From Sabulibacter ruber (GTDB taxonomy: Bacteria; Bacteroidota; Bacteroidia; Cytophagales; Hymenobacteraceae), in NCBI RefSeq assembly GCF_017355955.1, contig NZ_JAFFID010000002.1:496001-560000 (forward strand): a stretch of 64,000 bases of DNA. The letters run 5' to 3'. Position numbers and translations under genes: made by a program. A model generated the notes under the pieces. It saw nothing but the letters and a program-made list of their open reading frames with translations, was not told the DNA's origin and made no database searches. Position 1 is the stretch's first letter. Each line of letters opens with the position of its first letter. Of this stretch, positions 16,719 to 25,731 are shown in pieces.

Positions 16719-17201
16719 TTAGAACCAGTTCTCGGCCAGTTTCATCAGTTGCTCCAGATATTTCTGGTCTACTTCGTCAAAATCATCCAGGCGGTCGCTG
16801 TCCACGTCCAGCACCATTTTCACTTCACCGTCTTTGATCACGGGTACCACAATCTCAGATTTGGAGGCGCTGCTGCAAGCGATGTGGCCCGGGAAAGCCT
16901 CCACGTCTGGTACTACAATGGTCTCGCGGCGGGTGTAGCAGGCGCCGCATACGCCTTTATGGAACGGGATACGGGTGCAAGCCACCGGCCCCTGGAAGGG
17001 CCCCAGCACCAGTTGGTTTTCTTTTACCAGGTAAGCGCCCACCCAGAAAAAGTCAAATCCTTGTTTCAGGGCCGCCATTACGTTGGAAAGATTGGCGATC
17101 AGGTCAGTCTCGGGGGCAACCAGTGCTTCTATCTGTGGAAGCAGGGCTTTGTATTTCTCTTCTTTGGAGAGCGTGGTGTCAATAAATAAGTCTTCGGCCA
17201 T
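16719..17201 (-). CDS. Free methionine-(R)-sulfoxide reductase (GAF fold)
   Basis: A 160-residue single-GAF-domain enzyme that reduces free Met-R-sulfoxide with thioredoxin. The family-defining stretch runs FFWVGAYLVKENQLVLGPF, then GPVACTRIPF (Cys75), KGVCGAC (Cys85, Cys88), then VPDVEAFPGHIACSSASKSE (Cys109), then LDVDSD. Cys75, Cys85 and Cys109 match the three conserved Cys of fRMsr. An ATG at 17273 is in frame, but a perfect minus-7 box (17271-17278) overlaps it. The ATG at 17201 is therefore the start, with a leader of about 60 nt. Confidence 0.92.
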   Translation of the reverse strand: MAEDLFIDTTLSKEEKYKALLPQIEALVAPETDLIANLSNVMAALKQGFDFFWVGAYLVKENQLVLGPFQGPVACTRIPFHKGVCGACYTRRETIVVPDVEAFPGHIACSSASKSEIVVPVIKDGEVKMVLDVDSDRLDDFDEVDQKYLEQLMKLAENWF

Positions 17202-17270
17202 GGGTAATGTGCTAATTGGTAAATGTGCCGATGTGCCAATGCACTTGAAGCACAATAATTTCTTGAACGG

Positions 17271-17278
17271 CAAAGGTA
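17271..17278 (-). promoter_or_regulatory. fRMsr gene minus-7 box (TACCTTTG)
   Basis: Perfect TAnnTTTG on the minus strand; it overlaps the upstream in-frame ATG at 17273 and excludes it as the start. Confidence 0.7.
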
Positions 17279-17345
17279 GCCCTGCTAGTTTCCTGGAGCA
17301 ACTGTCCTGGAGGAAACCAGCAAATTGGTAAAGCTTTGGCTTGTT

Positions 17346-17383
17346 TGTTTTGGTGCTGTTTTGCTTGGAAGAGCCCCAAAACA
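17346..17383 (+). repeat. Oriented palindrome family A, copy at ribD 3' end
   Basis: TGTTTTGGTGCT (17346-17357) mirrors AGCCCCAAAACA (17372-17383) with one mismatch; it sits just past the ribD stop. Confidence 0.7.
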
Positions 17384-17388
17384 GGTGT

Positions 17389-18426
17389 TTACGAGTTGAT
17401 GTTCCGGTAAATGGTTAGTTCGTCATCGCCCACCAGGTTGCGGGAAGAAAACGGAAGAGGAGGAAAATGAGGTGCTTTGATGCCATCTCCTAACTTAACC
17501 GGACTCTTGAAAACCCGGACCTCGTCCCAGAGATTTTGCTGCAGTAAGGCTTCCAGTAGTACTGTGCCGCCTTCCATCAATACAGACTGTACGTTGCGCT
17601 GATACAGATCTGCGAGCAGTTGCTCCAGAAAGTTGCCCTCGGGAGATAAGGAAACAAACTCGGTTTGGCCGGTGGGTTCCTTCTGCTGTAAGGTATAGAT
17701 GAGCGTGGGCTGGCTGTCATCCAACAGGTGGTGAGTGGCCGGAATCTGCAGTTGTTTGTCAATGGCTATCCTGAGCGGCGATGGCCCCGGGTAATGCCTG
17801 GTGTTCAACTGCGGATTGTCATGGAGCGCGGTGCGGGTGCCTACCAGAATGGCCTGCTCCTCGGTGCGCCATTTGTGCACCAACTGTTTCGCTAGAAGCC
17901 CCGAGATCTGGCAAGGCTGGTAGTTGGGCAGGGCAATGAAACCATCGGCGGATTGCGCCCATTTCAGCACTAGGTACGGGCGTTTCTGTGTCTGGAACGT
18001 GAAAAAGCGCCGGTTGAGCTCCAGGCCTTCCTGCTCCAACACCCCAATATGAACCTTGCAACCGGCATTCACGAGTTTCTGGATTCCGCGTCCGGCCACC
18101 AGCGGGTTAGGATCAGTATTACAGATGACCACGTCTTTTACGCCGTGTTGGATCAGGAAATCTGCGCAGGGCGGGGTTTTCCCATAATGCGAGCAGGGTT
18201 CCAGTGTCACGTACACGCGGCTTTTGGGCAGCAGGCTTTTGTTTTCAACGTTGTTGATGGCATTGACCTCGGCGTGCGGGCCGCCAAACTTCTGGTGCCA
18301 GCCTTCGCCTATGATCTGGTCACCGTGTACCACCACACAGCCTACAATGGGGTTAGGTCTGGCTTGTCCGGTGCCCAATGCTGCCAGATCCAAAGCCCGT
18401 TGCATGTATTTCTCGTCGCTGCTCAT
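17389..18426 (-). CDS. ribD: Bifunctional diaminohydroxyphosphoribosylaminopyrimidine deaminase / reductase
   Basis: RibD carries out deamination and NADPH reduction of the pyrimidine intermediate in riboflavin synthesis. The N-terminal deaminase has the zinc ligands His51 and Glu53 (GGPHAEVNAI) and Cys78 and Cys87 (LEPCSHYGKTPPC), and the start ARPNPIVGCVVV. The C-terminal reductase begins near YLVLKWAQSADGFIAL and contains VGTRTALHDNPQLNTR and VLMEGGTVLLEALL. At 345 residues both domains are complete. Divergent from prmC with 77 bp between. Other rib genes are not in the window. Confidence 0.95.
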   Translation of the reverse strand: MSSDEKYMQRALDLAALGTGQARPNPIVGCVVVHGDQIIGEGWHQKFGGPHAEVNAINNVENKSLLPKSRVYVTLEPCSHYGKTPPCADFLIQHGVKDVVICNTDPNPLVAGRGIQKLVNAGCKVHIGVLEQEGLELNRRFFTFQTQKRPYLVLKWAQSADGFIALPNYQPCQISGLLAKQLVHKWRTEEQAILVGTRTALHDNPQLNTRHYPGPSPLRIAIDKQLQIPATHHLLDDSQPTLIYTLQQKEPTGQTEFVSLSPEGNFLEQLLADLYQRNVQSVLMEGGTVLLEALLQQNLWDEVRVFKSPVKLGDGIKAPHFPPLPFSSRNLVGDDELTIYRNINS

Positions 18427-18503
18427 GTATGTATTTACGCGTTCCGGTGGTTTCTTTGCCCGAATATCGGGTGTTTTTTCAGAAATTGCCTAAAACTGAC
18501 AGT

Positions 18504-19361
18504 ATGCTCACCATTGGAGAGATTTTAGAGAACCTGACCCGCCAATTGCAAACGCTTTATGAAGAGCCTGAAGCCCGCACCATGGCCGAGTGGGTGTTAC
18601 AGCACGCGTTAAGAGTAGGTCGGTTCGAACTCCTGCAACGCCGGAAAGACCCTGCCCCGGATGGATTACAAGCCCAGGTGCAGCAGTACCAGGAACGTCT
18701 GTTGCAGCATGAACCCCTGCAGTACGTTTTGAGTGAGGCTTCTTTCTACGGCCGAGATTTCACCGTAACACCCGCCGTCCTGATTCCCCGTCCTGAGACG
18801 GAAGAGTTGGTGCAAAAAGTCATCAAAACCTACCAGCGCCAACCCCAGGTACGACTATTGGACATTGGAACCGGCAGCGGCTGCATTCCCATTACTTTGG
18901 CGGCAGAACTGCCTCAGGCGCAGGCCTGGGGCCTGGATGTCTCGCCCGAAGCCTTGGCAGTGGCAAAATCAAATGCCGAAAAGCTTGGTCAGAAGGTAGA
19001 GTGGCTACTGCAAGACATACTTCAGGAGATACCAGCCATCGAGCCGCACAGCCTGGATGCCGTGATCAGCAATCCACCTTATGTATTGGAAGAGGAAAAA
19101 GCCCTGATGCGGCAAAATGTACTGAACTTTGAACCTTCACTGGCGCTATTTGTGCCCAACGAAGACCCGCTGCTGTTCTATCGGCGTATTGCGGTGGTAG
19201 CACAGCGATTATTGAAGAAAGGCGGAAAGCTGTTTTTTGAGATAAATGAGAAATTTGCGCAGGAAACGAAAGAAATGCTGCACCAGATGAACTACCAGAA
19301 TGTGCAAATTTTTCAGGATTTACGGGGGAAAGACCGCATGTTGGAAGCCGCCTGGGGCTAA
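18504..19361 (+). CDS. prmC: Peptide chain release factor N5-glutamine methyltransferase
   Basis: PrmC methylates the Gln of the GGQ motif in release factors RF1 and RF2, speeding translation termination. The 285-residue protein has the helical N-terminal domain, then IPRPETEELV, the SAM-binding LLDIGTGSGCIPITLA and the catalytic NPPY tetrad (SNPPYVLEEE, residues 190-193). The long open frame begins at 18378 inside the antisense ribD 5' end; the ATG at 18504 (MLTIGEILENL) matches family N-termini. Divergent from ribD. Confidence 0.94.
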   Translation: MLTIGEILENLTRQLQTLYEEPEARTMAEWVLQHALRVGRFELLQRRKDPAPDGLQAQVQQYQERLLQHEPLQYVLSEASFYGRDFTVTPAVLIPRPETEELVQKVIKTYQRQPQVRLLDIGTGSGCIPITLAAELPQAQAWGLDVSPEALAVAKSNAEKLGQKVEWLLQDILQEIPAIEPHSLDAVISNPPYVLEEEKALMRQNVLNFEPSLALFVPNEDPLLFYRRIAVVAQRLLKKGGKLFFEINEKFAQETKEMLHQMNYQNVQIFQDLRGKDRMLEAAWG

Positions 19362-19418
19362 ATGCAAATTGAGGCGGGGGATTTAACCGCCTGATCTAAT
19401 AAATATTATAAAAACGCT

Positions 19419-19426
19419 TACCTTTG
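19419..19426 (+). promoter_or_regulatory. Minus-7 box (TACCTTTG) heading the nucleotide-sugar operon
   Basis: Perfect TAnnTTTG, 76 bp before the first ATG at 19502. It is the only clear promoter ahead of the six sugar genes, leaving a leader of about 70 nt, long for this window. Confidence 0.65.
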
Positions 19427-19501
19427 CGCTTGCAAAAAAAATTATATCCAAAGGGCGCGCTCATCCGTAAAGAGCCCGACTCTTTTGAAAGGAATTTGTT
19501 C

Positions 19502-20092
19502 ATGACGCATTCTGCTCCCCCTTACACTGCCCATGAGACCGCCGTTATAGATGATGGTTGTCAGATTGGAGAGGGAACCAAAATATGGCACTTTTCGCAC
19601 ATCATGCCCGGGTGTGTGATCGGCAAACGATGCAACATCGGCCAGAATGTAGTTATTTCCCCCGGTGTAGTGTTAGGGGAGAATGTCAAAATCCAGAACA
19701 ACGTATCGGTGTACAGCGGGGTGGTGTGCGAGGATGATGTCTTCCTAGGTCCCTCCATGGTGTTCACCAACGTGCTCAACCCCAGAAGCGCCATCAACCG
19801 GCGTGACCAATACCTGAAGACCTTAGTGCAAAAAGGAGCCAGCATAGGAGCCAATGCTACTATTGTGTGCGGCCATACCATTGGAGCCTATGCCTTGATT
19901 GGAGCCGGGGCGGTGGTGACCAAAGATGTGCCTCCTTATGCTTTGGTGTATGGTAACCCCTCTAAGCAGCACGGTTGGGTAAGCGAGGCAGGGCATAAGT
20001 TGGCTTTTAATGAGCAAGATGAGGCTGTTTGCCCCGAAACGGGCGAGAAATATATTTTAGCTAATAACCAAGTAACCAAATTATCCATTTAA
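19502..20092 (+). CDS. Left-handed beta-helix N-acetyltransferase (WbpD/WlbB-like)
   Basis: A 196-residue hexapeptide-repeat protein; [20 protein letters not shown], then [18 protein letters not shown] and [18 protein letters not shown] show the turn repeats, followed by [17 protein letters not shown] and [20 protein letters not shown]. This matches acetyltransferases acting on the 3-amino group of UDP-GlcNAc3NA (WbpD/WlbB). The aminotransferase and oxidoreductase needed to make that substrate are not in the window. It may act on another nucleotide amino-sugar. A TTG at 19424 keeps the frame open but lies in the minus-7 box. First gene of the operon; 11 bp to the next. Confidence 0.82.
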   Translation: MTHSAPPYTAHETAVIDDGCQIGEGTKIWHFSHIMPGCVIGKRCNIGQNVVISPGVVLGENVKIQNNVSVYSGVVCEDDVFLGPSMVFTNVLNPRSAINRRDQYLKTLVQKGASIGANATIVCGHTIGAYALIGAGAVVTKDVPPYALVYGNPSKQHGWVSEAGHKLAFNEQDEAVCPETGEKYILANNQVTKLSI

Positions 20093-20103
20093 ATAGATTA
20101 ATT

Positions 20104-21393
20104 GTGTACCAACAACTCCTCAACAAAGAAGCCAAACTGGCGGTCATCGGATTAGGATATGTAGGACTTCCCATTGCCCTGGAGTTCGCCAAGAAAATTA
20201 GCGTAATTGGATTTGACATCAACGCCAAGCGCGTGGAGTTGATGAAAAACAATATTGACCCAAGTGGTGAGCTGGAGTCATCAGCGTTCGAAGGTTGTGA
20301 TATTACATTTACCCATAATCTGGATGAGCTCAGAGAGGCGCGCTTTTTCATAGTGGCCGTACCCACTCCTATTGATAACCATGCCTTACCAGATTTGAAA
20401 CCTTTGATTGGCGCTTCCACCACGGTAGGGAAAGTGTTGAAAGAAGGAGACTATGTGGTATTTGAATCTACGGTTTACCCAGGCTGTACCGAGGAAGACT
20501 GCATTCCGATTTTGGAGCGCGAGTCAGGCCTTAAGTTCCCAACGGATTTCAAAGTGGGCTACTCTCCCGAGCGCATCAACCCAGGCGACAAAGAGCACAC
20601 CCTTACTAAGATTGTGAAAGTGGTGTCTGGCTGTGACGAAGAGTCTTTGGACATTATTGCCAAAGTGTATGAACTGGTAGTAGAGGCTGGTGTACACCGG
20701 GCTTCTTCCATCAAAGTGGCCGAGGCTGCTAAAATCATTGAGAACACCCAGCGTGACGTGAACATCGCCTTGATGAACGAGTTGTCTATCATCTTTGATC
20801 GCATGAACATCAACACCTACGAGGTGTTGGAAGCTGCCGGTACTAAGTGGAACTTCCTGAAATTCTTCCCTGGTCTGGTGGGTGGTCACTGCATCGGCGT
20901 TGATCCTTATTACCTGACCTACAAAGCCAAATCTCTGGGCTACGATTCCAAAGTTATTTTAAGCGGACGTACCATCAACGACGGAATGGGCGCTTACGTA
21001 GCCAGCAAAGCCATCAAGATGATGATCAAAGAAGGCAAAGCTATTTCCAAAGCCAAAGTGTTGGTGATGGGCGCTACCTTCAAGGAAAACGTGGAGGATA
21101 TCCGTAACTCAAAAGTGGCCGATGTGATCAACGAGCTGAAAAGCTTTGGAGTGCAGGTAGACGTAGTAGACCCTTACGCCTCTTCTGAGGAACTGGAGCA
21201 TGAGTACGGATTTGCCCTCACCGAAACCCCAAGCAACGACTATGATGCCGTTGTGGTAGCCGTGAACCACAAGGATTACTTGGGCTTTGATGAAAATTAT
21301 TTCAAAAGTATTTCCACCGATAACCCGATTGTTATAGATTTAAAAGGAATTTATCGGGGAAAAGTTAATACATTACCTTACTGGAGTTTGTAA
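20104..21393 (+). CDS. UDP-N-acetyl-hexosamine 6-dehydrogenase (TviB/WbpA type)
   Basis: An NAD-dependent four-electron dehydrogenase that oxidises C6 of a UDP-sugar. The N-terminal Rossmann motif is AVIGLGYVGLPIALEFA, then VAVPTPID and FESTVYPGCTEEDC. The catalytic Cys is in FFPGLVGGHCIGVDPYYL, and the C-terminal domain has VMGATFKENVEDIRNSK. GGHCIGVDPYYLT is typical of the UDP-GlcNAc/GalNAc branch rather than UDP-glucose dehydrogenase. The start is GTG. With the WbpP-like epimerase at 23714 it could make UDP-GalNAcA, as TviB and TviC do for Vi antigen; this is inference from the pair. 9 bp to galE. Confidence 0.88.
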   Translation: MYQQLLNKEAKLAVIGLGYVGLPIALEFAKKISVIGFDINAKRVELMKNNIDPSGELESSAFEGCDITFTHNLDELREARFFIVAVPTPIDNHALPDLKPLIGASTTVGKVLKEGDYVVFESTVYPGCTEEDCIPILERESGLKFPTDFKVGYSPERINPGDKEHTLTKIVKVVSGCDEESLDIIAKVYELVVEAGVHRASSIKVAEAAKIIENTQRDVNIALMNELSIIFDRMNINTYEVLEAAGTKWNFLKFFPGLVGGHCIGVDPYYLTYKAKSLGYDSKVILSGRTINDGMGAYVASKAIKMMIKEGKAISKAKVLVMGATFKENVEDIRNSKVADVINELKSFGVQVDVVDPYASSEELEHEYGFALTETPSNDYDAVVVAVNHKDYLGFDENYFKSISTDNPIVIDLKGIYRGKVNTLPYWSL

Positions 21394-21402
21394 CCTATCT
21401 TT

Positions 21403-22434
21403 ATGAGCAAGATTCTTGTAACCGGTGGAGCGGGGTATATCGGCTCCCACACAGTAGTTGAACTGGCCCAGGCCGGCTATACACCCATCATTGTTGATAA
21501 TTTCAGTAACTCTGAAGAGCGGGTGTTGGAAGGGTTGGCGCAGATACTAGGCAAAGAAGTACCCTGCTACCGGGTAGATTGTACTGATGCCGTAGCGTTG
21601 CAGGAAGTCTTCTCAAAAGAAGGAGATATCGCGGGAGTGATTCACTTTGCTGCCTACAAGGCAGTAGGTGAATCTGTGAAAGAGCCTCTGAAGTATTACC
21701 ACAACAACGTGACCGGATTGATCACGTTGTTGCAGGTAATGGAGGCGAACAAGGTAACACAACTGGTATTCTCATCTTCCTGCACGGTGTATGGTATTCC
21801 AGAGAGTCTACCAGTAACGGAACAAACCCCTACCCAGAAAGCGAACTCGCCTTACGGCAATACCAAGAAGATTGACGAGGAGATTTTACAGGATGTAGCC
21901 AACAGTGGCAGTTATGCTGTTAAGTCAATTGCCCTGCGGTACTTCAATCCCGTGGGTGCCCATGAGTCAGCGCTGATTGGAGAGTTGCCACTTGGTATTC
22001 CAAGCAATCTGGTGCCGTTTATCACCCAGACTGCCGCCGGTATCCGGGAGAGTTTAACCGTGTTCGGCACCGACTACGATACGCCTGACGGGAGCAATAT
22101 CCGTGATTATGTACACGTAGTGGATCTGGCCAAAGCCCACGTGGCAGCTATCAAACGTCTGGAGAAACCAGATGCTCTTCCTTATGAGGTGTTCAACATT
22201 GGAACGGGCAAAGGCAGCAGCGTACTAGAAGTAATCAAAGCTTTTGAAAACGCTACGGGTCAGAAATTCAACTACAAAATAGGGCCGCGCCGCGCGGGGG
22301 ATGTACCTGCCATCTACGCCGATGTGACCAAAGCCACACAGGAATTAGGATTTAAAACGTCTTTGTCGCTGGAAGATAGTCTGGGAAGTTCTTGGGCTTG
22401 GCAACAGCAATTGATGAAGAATACTTCAAAGTAA
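21403..22434 (+). CDS. galE: UDP-glucose 4-epimerase
   Basis: A classical GalE of 343 residues converting UDP-glucose and UDP-galactose. It has the NAD motif TGGAGYIGSH at the N-terminus, IHFAAYKAVGESV, the SSSCTVYG strand with the catalytic Ser/Thr, and YGNTKK for Tyr-x-x-x-Lys. ALRYFNPVGAHESALIGE and GTDYDTPDGSNIRDYVHVVD are GalE-specific. It overlaps nothing and is 1 bp from rfbB, so translation may be coupled. Confidence 0.95.
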   Translation: MSKILVTGGAGYIGSHTVVELAQAGYTPIIVDNFSNSEERVLEGLAQILGKEVPCYRVDCTDAVALQEVFSKEGDIAGVIHFAAYKAVGESVKEPLKYYHNNVTGLITLLQVMEANKVTQLVFSSSCTVYGIPESLPVTEQTPTQKANSPYGNTKKIDEEILQDVANSGSYAVKSIALRYFNPVGAHESALIGELPLGIPSNLVPFITQTAAGIRESLTVFGTDYDTPDGSNIRDYVHVVDLAKAHVAAIKRLEKPDALPYEVFNIGTGKGSSVLEVIKAFENATGQKFNYKIGPRRAGDVPAIYADVTKATQELGFKTSLSLEDSLGSSWAWQQQLMKNTSK

Positions 22435-22435
22435 G

Positions 22436-23482
22436 ATGAAAATACTAATCACAGGCGGAGCCGGGTTCATTGGCTCTCACGTCGTTCGGTTATTCGTTAC
22501 CAAGTATCCTAATTATCAGATATTCAATCTAGATAAGTTAACGTACGCGGGCAACCTGCAGAACCTGACCGACATTGAGAATGCTCCAAACTACACCTTT
22601 ATTAAAGGTGATATCACAGATCAGGAGTATATCAACGGCTTGTTCCAGGATTTGCAGTTTGATGCTGTGGTACACCTAGCTGCGGAGTCGCACGTAGACC
22701 GTTCCATCACAGATCCTATGGCATTCGTTCGCACTAATGTGAATGGGACTTGTAACCTGTTGCACGCTGCCAAAGAACTGTGGAAATCAGACTTCACCGG
22801 AAAACTGTTCTACCACATTTCCACCGATGAAGTGTATGGCTCCCTAGGCGAAGAAGGGTTATTCACCGAGGAAACCAAGTACGATCCTCGTTCTCCTTAC
22901 TCAGCCTCTAAAGCCAGTTCAGACCACTTTGTGCGGGCCTATTACCATACGTATGGCATGCCGGTAAAAGTGTCTAACTGCTCCAATAACTACGGCCCTA
23001 ACCACTTTCCAGAGAAGCTTATTCCGTTGGCACTGAACAACATCAAGAACATGAAACCGGTGCCGGTATACGGCAAAGGCGAAAACATCAGAGACTGGTT
23101 GTATGTCATTGACCACGCCCGGGCTATTGATGATGTGTTCCACAAAGGTGTGGTGGGTGAAACCTACAACATTGGCGGGGTGAACGAGTGGCGTAACATT
23201 GACCTGATTCACCTGCTGTGTGATATCATGGATCGTAAACTGGGCCGTGAAGAAGGGACTTCCCAGAAGCTGATCACGTTTGTAACCGATAGAGCCGGAC
23301 ACGATCTGCGCTACGCCATTGATTCCTCTAAAATCATGCGGGAGTTAGGCTGGAAGCCTTCCGTTACGTTTGAAGAAGGCCTAGAGAAAACGGTAGACTG
23401 GTACCTTCAAAATGAGGAGTGGCTGGCGAACGTGACTTCGGGCAGCTACCAGGAGTACTACAACGAGCAATACGCCCGCTAA
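22436..23482 (+). CDS. rfbB: dTDP-glucose 4,6-dehydratase
   Basis: The second enzyme of dTDP-deoxysugar synthesis, making dTDP-4-keto-6-deoxyglucose. The protein (348 residues) has [22 protein letters not shown], the HISTDEVYGSLGE strand with the catalytic Asp-Glu, and YSASKASSDHFV for Tyr-x-x-x-Lys. NCSNNYGPNHFPEKLIPL and RDWLYVIDHARA follow. The pair partner rfbA is two genes downstream; rfbC and rfbD are absent from the window, so the final deoxysugar cannot be told. A family-A palindrome (23491-23536) follows directly and may reduce transcription into the distal genes. Confidence 0.94.
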   Translation: MKILITGGAGFIGSHVVRLFVTKYPNYQIFNLDKLTYAGNLQNLTDIENAPNYTFIKGDITDQEYINGLFQDLQFDAVVHLAAESHVDRSITDPMAFVRTNVNGTCNLLHAAKELWKSDFTGKLFYHISTDEVYGSLGEEGLFTEETKYDPRSPYSASKASSDHFVRAYYHTYGMPVKVSNCSNNYGPNHFPEKLIPLALNNIKNMKPVPVYGKGENIRDWLYVIDHARAIDDVFHKGVVGETYNIGGVNEWRNIDLIHLLCDIMDRKLGREEGTSQKLITFVTDRAGHDLRYAIDSSKIMRELGWKPSVTFEEGLEKTVDWYLQNEEWLANVTSGSYQEYYNEQYAR

Positions 23483-23490
23483 AAATCAAG

Positions 23491-23536
23491 AGTGCGTTTT
23501 AGGTCTGTTTCAACAGAAAGAAGCCTAAAACGCACT
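23491..23536 (-). repeat. Palindrome family A, copy after rfbB (reverse orientation)
   Basis: AGTGCGTTTTAGG (23491-23503) pairs perfectly with CCTAAAACGCACT (23524-23536). Its asymmetric core reads in the opposite direction to most copies. AT-rich sequence with AATTCTTAATTCC-like repeats follows up to 23707; a similar stretch is at 31301-31338. Confidence 0.75.
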
Positions 23537-23713
23537 TCTTGTTAGAGGCAATTCCATGGTTTGACAGCAGTCATTTACCAGAATTCTCCTCTCAAATAAA
23601 AAGATCTCTGCCCTTCTGTTCAGAAGGTATTGTTTTTGGCAGTTTATGGGTAAACCAAGCCTTAAACGAGCAGAGATTCTTAATTCCTAATTCGTTATTC
23701 TTAATTAGCACAA

Positions 23714-24721
23714 GTGTACGAGCATCCTTTTCATGACGGCTCCCTGGAGCAGACGTCATTCTTGATCACCGGTGGTGCCGGATTTATTGGTTCAAACCTG
23801 GTAGAATACCTTTTAAAGTACAACGCCAAGAAAGTACGGGTCCTGGATAACTACTCCAACGGATTCCACAAGAACCTCAAAGCCTTTCAGGGAAATGAAC
23901 GGTTAGAAGTGCAGGAAGGCGATATCCGTAATCTGGAAGACTGCATGAAAGCCTGCGAAGGCATGGATGTAGTGCTCCATCAGGCAGCTCTGGGTTCTGT
24001 ACCCAGAAGCGTGAAGGACCCCATCACTTCCAATGATGTAAATGTGGGTGGCTTTGTGAACATGCTGGTTGCTACCAAAGAGCAAAAGGTAAAGCGGTTC
24101 GTGTATGCGGCCTCTTCTTCTACCTACGGCGACAGCAAATCCCTGCCTAAAGTGGAGGATAAGATAGGCAAGCCCCTCTCACCGTATGCCGTTACCAAAT
24201 ACGCGAATGAGCTGTATGCCGATGTCTTTGGCAAAACTTATGGCATGGAGATCATCGGGCTGCGTTACTTCAACATTTTTGGGCCGCGTCAGGATCCAAA
24301 CGGGGCATATGCAGCCGTAATTCCCTTGTTCATTGATGCGGTGCTCAATAACCGTGGCCCTAGAATGAACGGCGATGGCGAGCACACCCGTGACTTCACT
24401 TTCGTGGAGAACTGCGTACAGGCCAACATTAAAGCCGCCTTGGTTACCAACCCCGAGGCCATCAACCAAGTGTACAACATTGCGGTGGGTGACAGAACTT
24501 CTTTGAACGATCTGTTCAACATCCTGAAAGAAGAGGCCGGGGTAGACGTAGAGGCAGAATATGGCCCAGAACGTGCCGGTGACATCAGAGATAGCTTAGC
24601 CGACATCTCCAAAGCAAGAAACCTGCTGGGGTATGATCCGCAAATCAAAATCAGAGAAGGTCTGCAAAGAACGCTGGCCTGGTTCCGGGAGAACCAAGAC
24701 TTCATCTACAACCAAAAATAA
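23714..24721 (+). CDS. UDP-N-acetylglucosamine 4-epimerase-like SDR (WbpP/TviC type)
   Basis: An extended short-chain dehydrogenase of 335 residues. Landmarks are [56 protein letters not shown] and [12 protein letters not shown], then [20 protein letters not shown]. The [10 protein letters not shown] and [15 protein letters not shown] segments are those of WbpP/TviC, which epimerise UDP-GlcNAc(A) and UDP-GalNAc(A) at C4. It uses a GTG start, 231 bp after rfbB, the longest gap in this operon. Four bp separate it from rfbA. Confidence 0.85.
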   Translation: MYEHPFHDGSLEQTSFLITGGAGFIGSNLVEYLLKYNAKKVRVLDNYSNGFHKNLKAFQGNERLEVQEGDIRNLEDCMKACEGMDVVLHQAALGSVPRSVKDPITSNDVNVGGFVNMLVATKEQKVKRFVYAASSSTYGDSKSLPKVEDKIGKPLSPYAVTKYANELYADVFGKTYGMEIIGLRYFNIFGPRQDPNGAYAAVIPLFIDAVLNNRGPRMNGDGEHTRDFTFVENCVQANIKAALVTNPEAINQVYNIAVGDRTSLNDLFNILKEEAGVDVEAEYGPERAGDIRDSLADISKARNLLGYDPQIKIREGLQRTLAWFRENQDFIYNQK

Positions 24722-24725
24722 GACC

Positions 24726-25610
24726 ATGAAAGGAATTGTCTTAGCCGGAGGCTCAGGAACAAGACTGCACCCGCTCACCTTAGCGGTAAGTAAACAGCTG
24801 ATGCCTGTGTACGATAAGCCCATGATCTACTACCCGTTGTCAACGTTGATGTTAGCGGGGATCAAGGATATCCTGATTATCTCCACCCCGCATGACCTGC
24901 CCATGTTTGAGCGTCTGTTGGGAGATGGTAGCCAGATTGGGTGTAATTTCAGCTATCAGGTGCAGGAAGTGCCTAACGGACTGGCCCAAGCCTTTGTGTT
25001 AGGGGCAGACTTCATAGGAAATGACAAAGCCGCACTTATTCTGGGAGACAATATCTTCTACGGATCGGGCATGAGCAAATTGCTACAGGCAAACAATGAT
25101 CCAGACGGAGGAGTGGTATACGCCTACCATGTGAATGACCCAGAGCGTTACGGAGTGGTGGAGTTTGACGATAACATGAAGGCCATTTCTATCGAAGAAA
25201 AGCCCTTGCAGCCAAAATCTAGCTACGCGGTACCTGGTCTTTACTTCTATGACAACCAAGTAGTGGAAATTGCCAAAAATTTGGAGCCCAGCCCCAGAGG
25301 CGAGTACGAAATTACCGATGTAAATAAAGAGTATCTGCGCCAGGGGAAACTGAAGGTAGGAATCTTAGACCGCGGAACTGCTTGGTTGGATACCGGTACC
25401 ATCCAGTCGCTGATGCAGGCTGCCACCTTTGTGCAGGTCATTGAAGAGCGCCAGGGATTGAAAATTGGAGCCATTGAAGAAGTCGCCTACCGGATGGGCT
25501 TTATTGATGCCGAGCAATTACAACGGATTGCAAATCCACTACGCAAGAGCGGCTACGGCGATTACCTGCTGAACATCCTGAAAGAGAAAAACATGTCTGG
25601 AAGTTTGTAA
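24726..25610 (+). CDS. rfbA: Glucose-1-phosphate thymidylyltransferase
   Basis: RfbA makes dTDP-glucose from dTTP and glucose-1-phosphate, the entry to dTDP-deoxysugars. The protein (294 residues) opens [20 protein letters not shown], the nucleotide-binding loop, then [30 protein letters not shown], and [18 protein letters not shown], then [10 protein letters not shown]. The frame is open from 24633 inside the preceding gene; the ATG at 24726 is the family start. Last gene of the operon, closed by a strong terminator. Confidence 0.95.
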   Translation: MKGIVLAGGSGTRLHPLTLAVSKQLMPVYDKPMIYYPLSTLMLAGIKDILIISTPHDLPMFERLLGDGSQIGCNFSYQVQEVPNGLAQAFVLGADFIGNDKAALILGDNIFYGSGMSKLLQANNDPDGGVVYAYHVNDPERYGVVEFDDNMKAISIEEKPLQPKSSYAVPGLYFYDNQVVEIAKNLEPSPRGEYEITDVNKEYLRQGKLKVGILDRGTAWLDTGTIQSLMQAATFVQVIEERQGLKIGAIEEVAYRMGFIDAEQLQRIANPLRKSGYGDYLLNILKEKNMSGSL

Positions 25611-25660
25611 AACATCCTTCAGGTACTTAAAAACACTACCTGTTTCAAGCTTAAAAAGGA

Positions 25661-25700
25661 AGCCCTGTAAGATTTTTACTCTTACAGGGCTCTCTTTTTT
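25661..25700 (+). terminator. Terminator of the nucleotide-sugar operon
   Basis: AGCCCTGTAAG (25661-25671) pairs with CTTACAGGGCT (25681-25691) and is followed by CTCTTTTTT. Confidence 0.9.
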
Positions 25701-25731
25701 AGCTTATTTTAAAGAAACTAGGCCAAAATGA

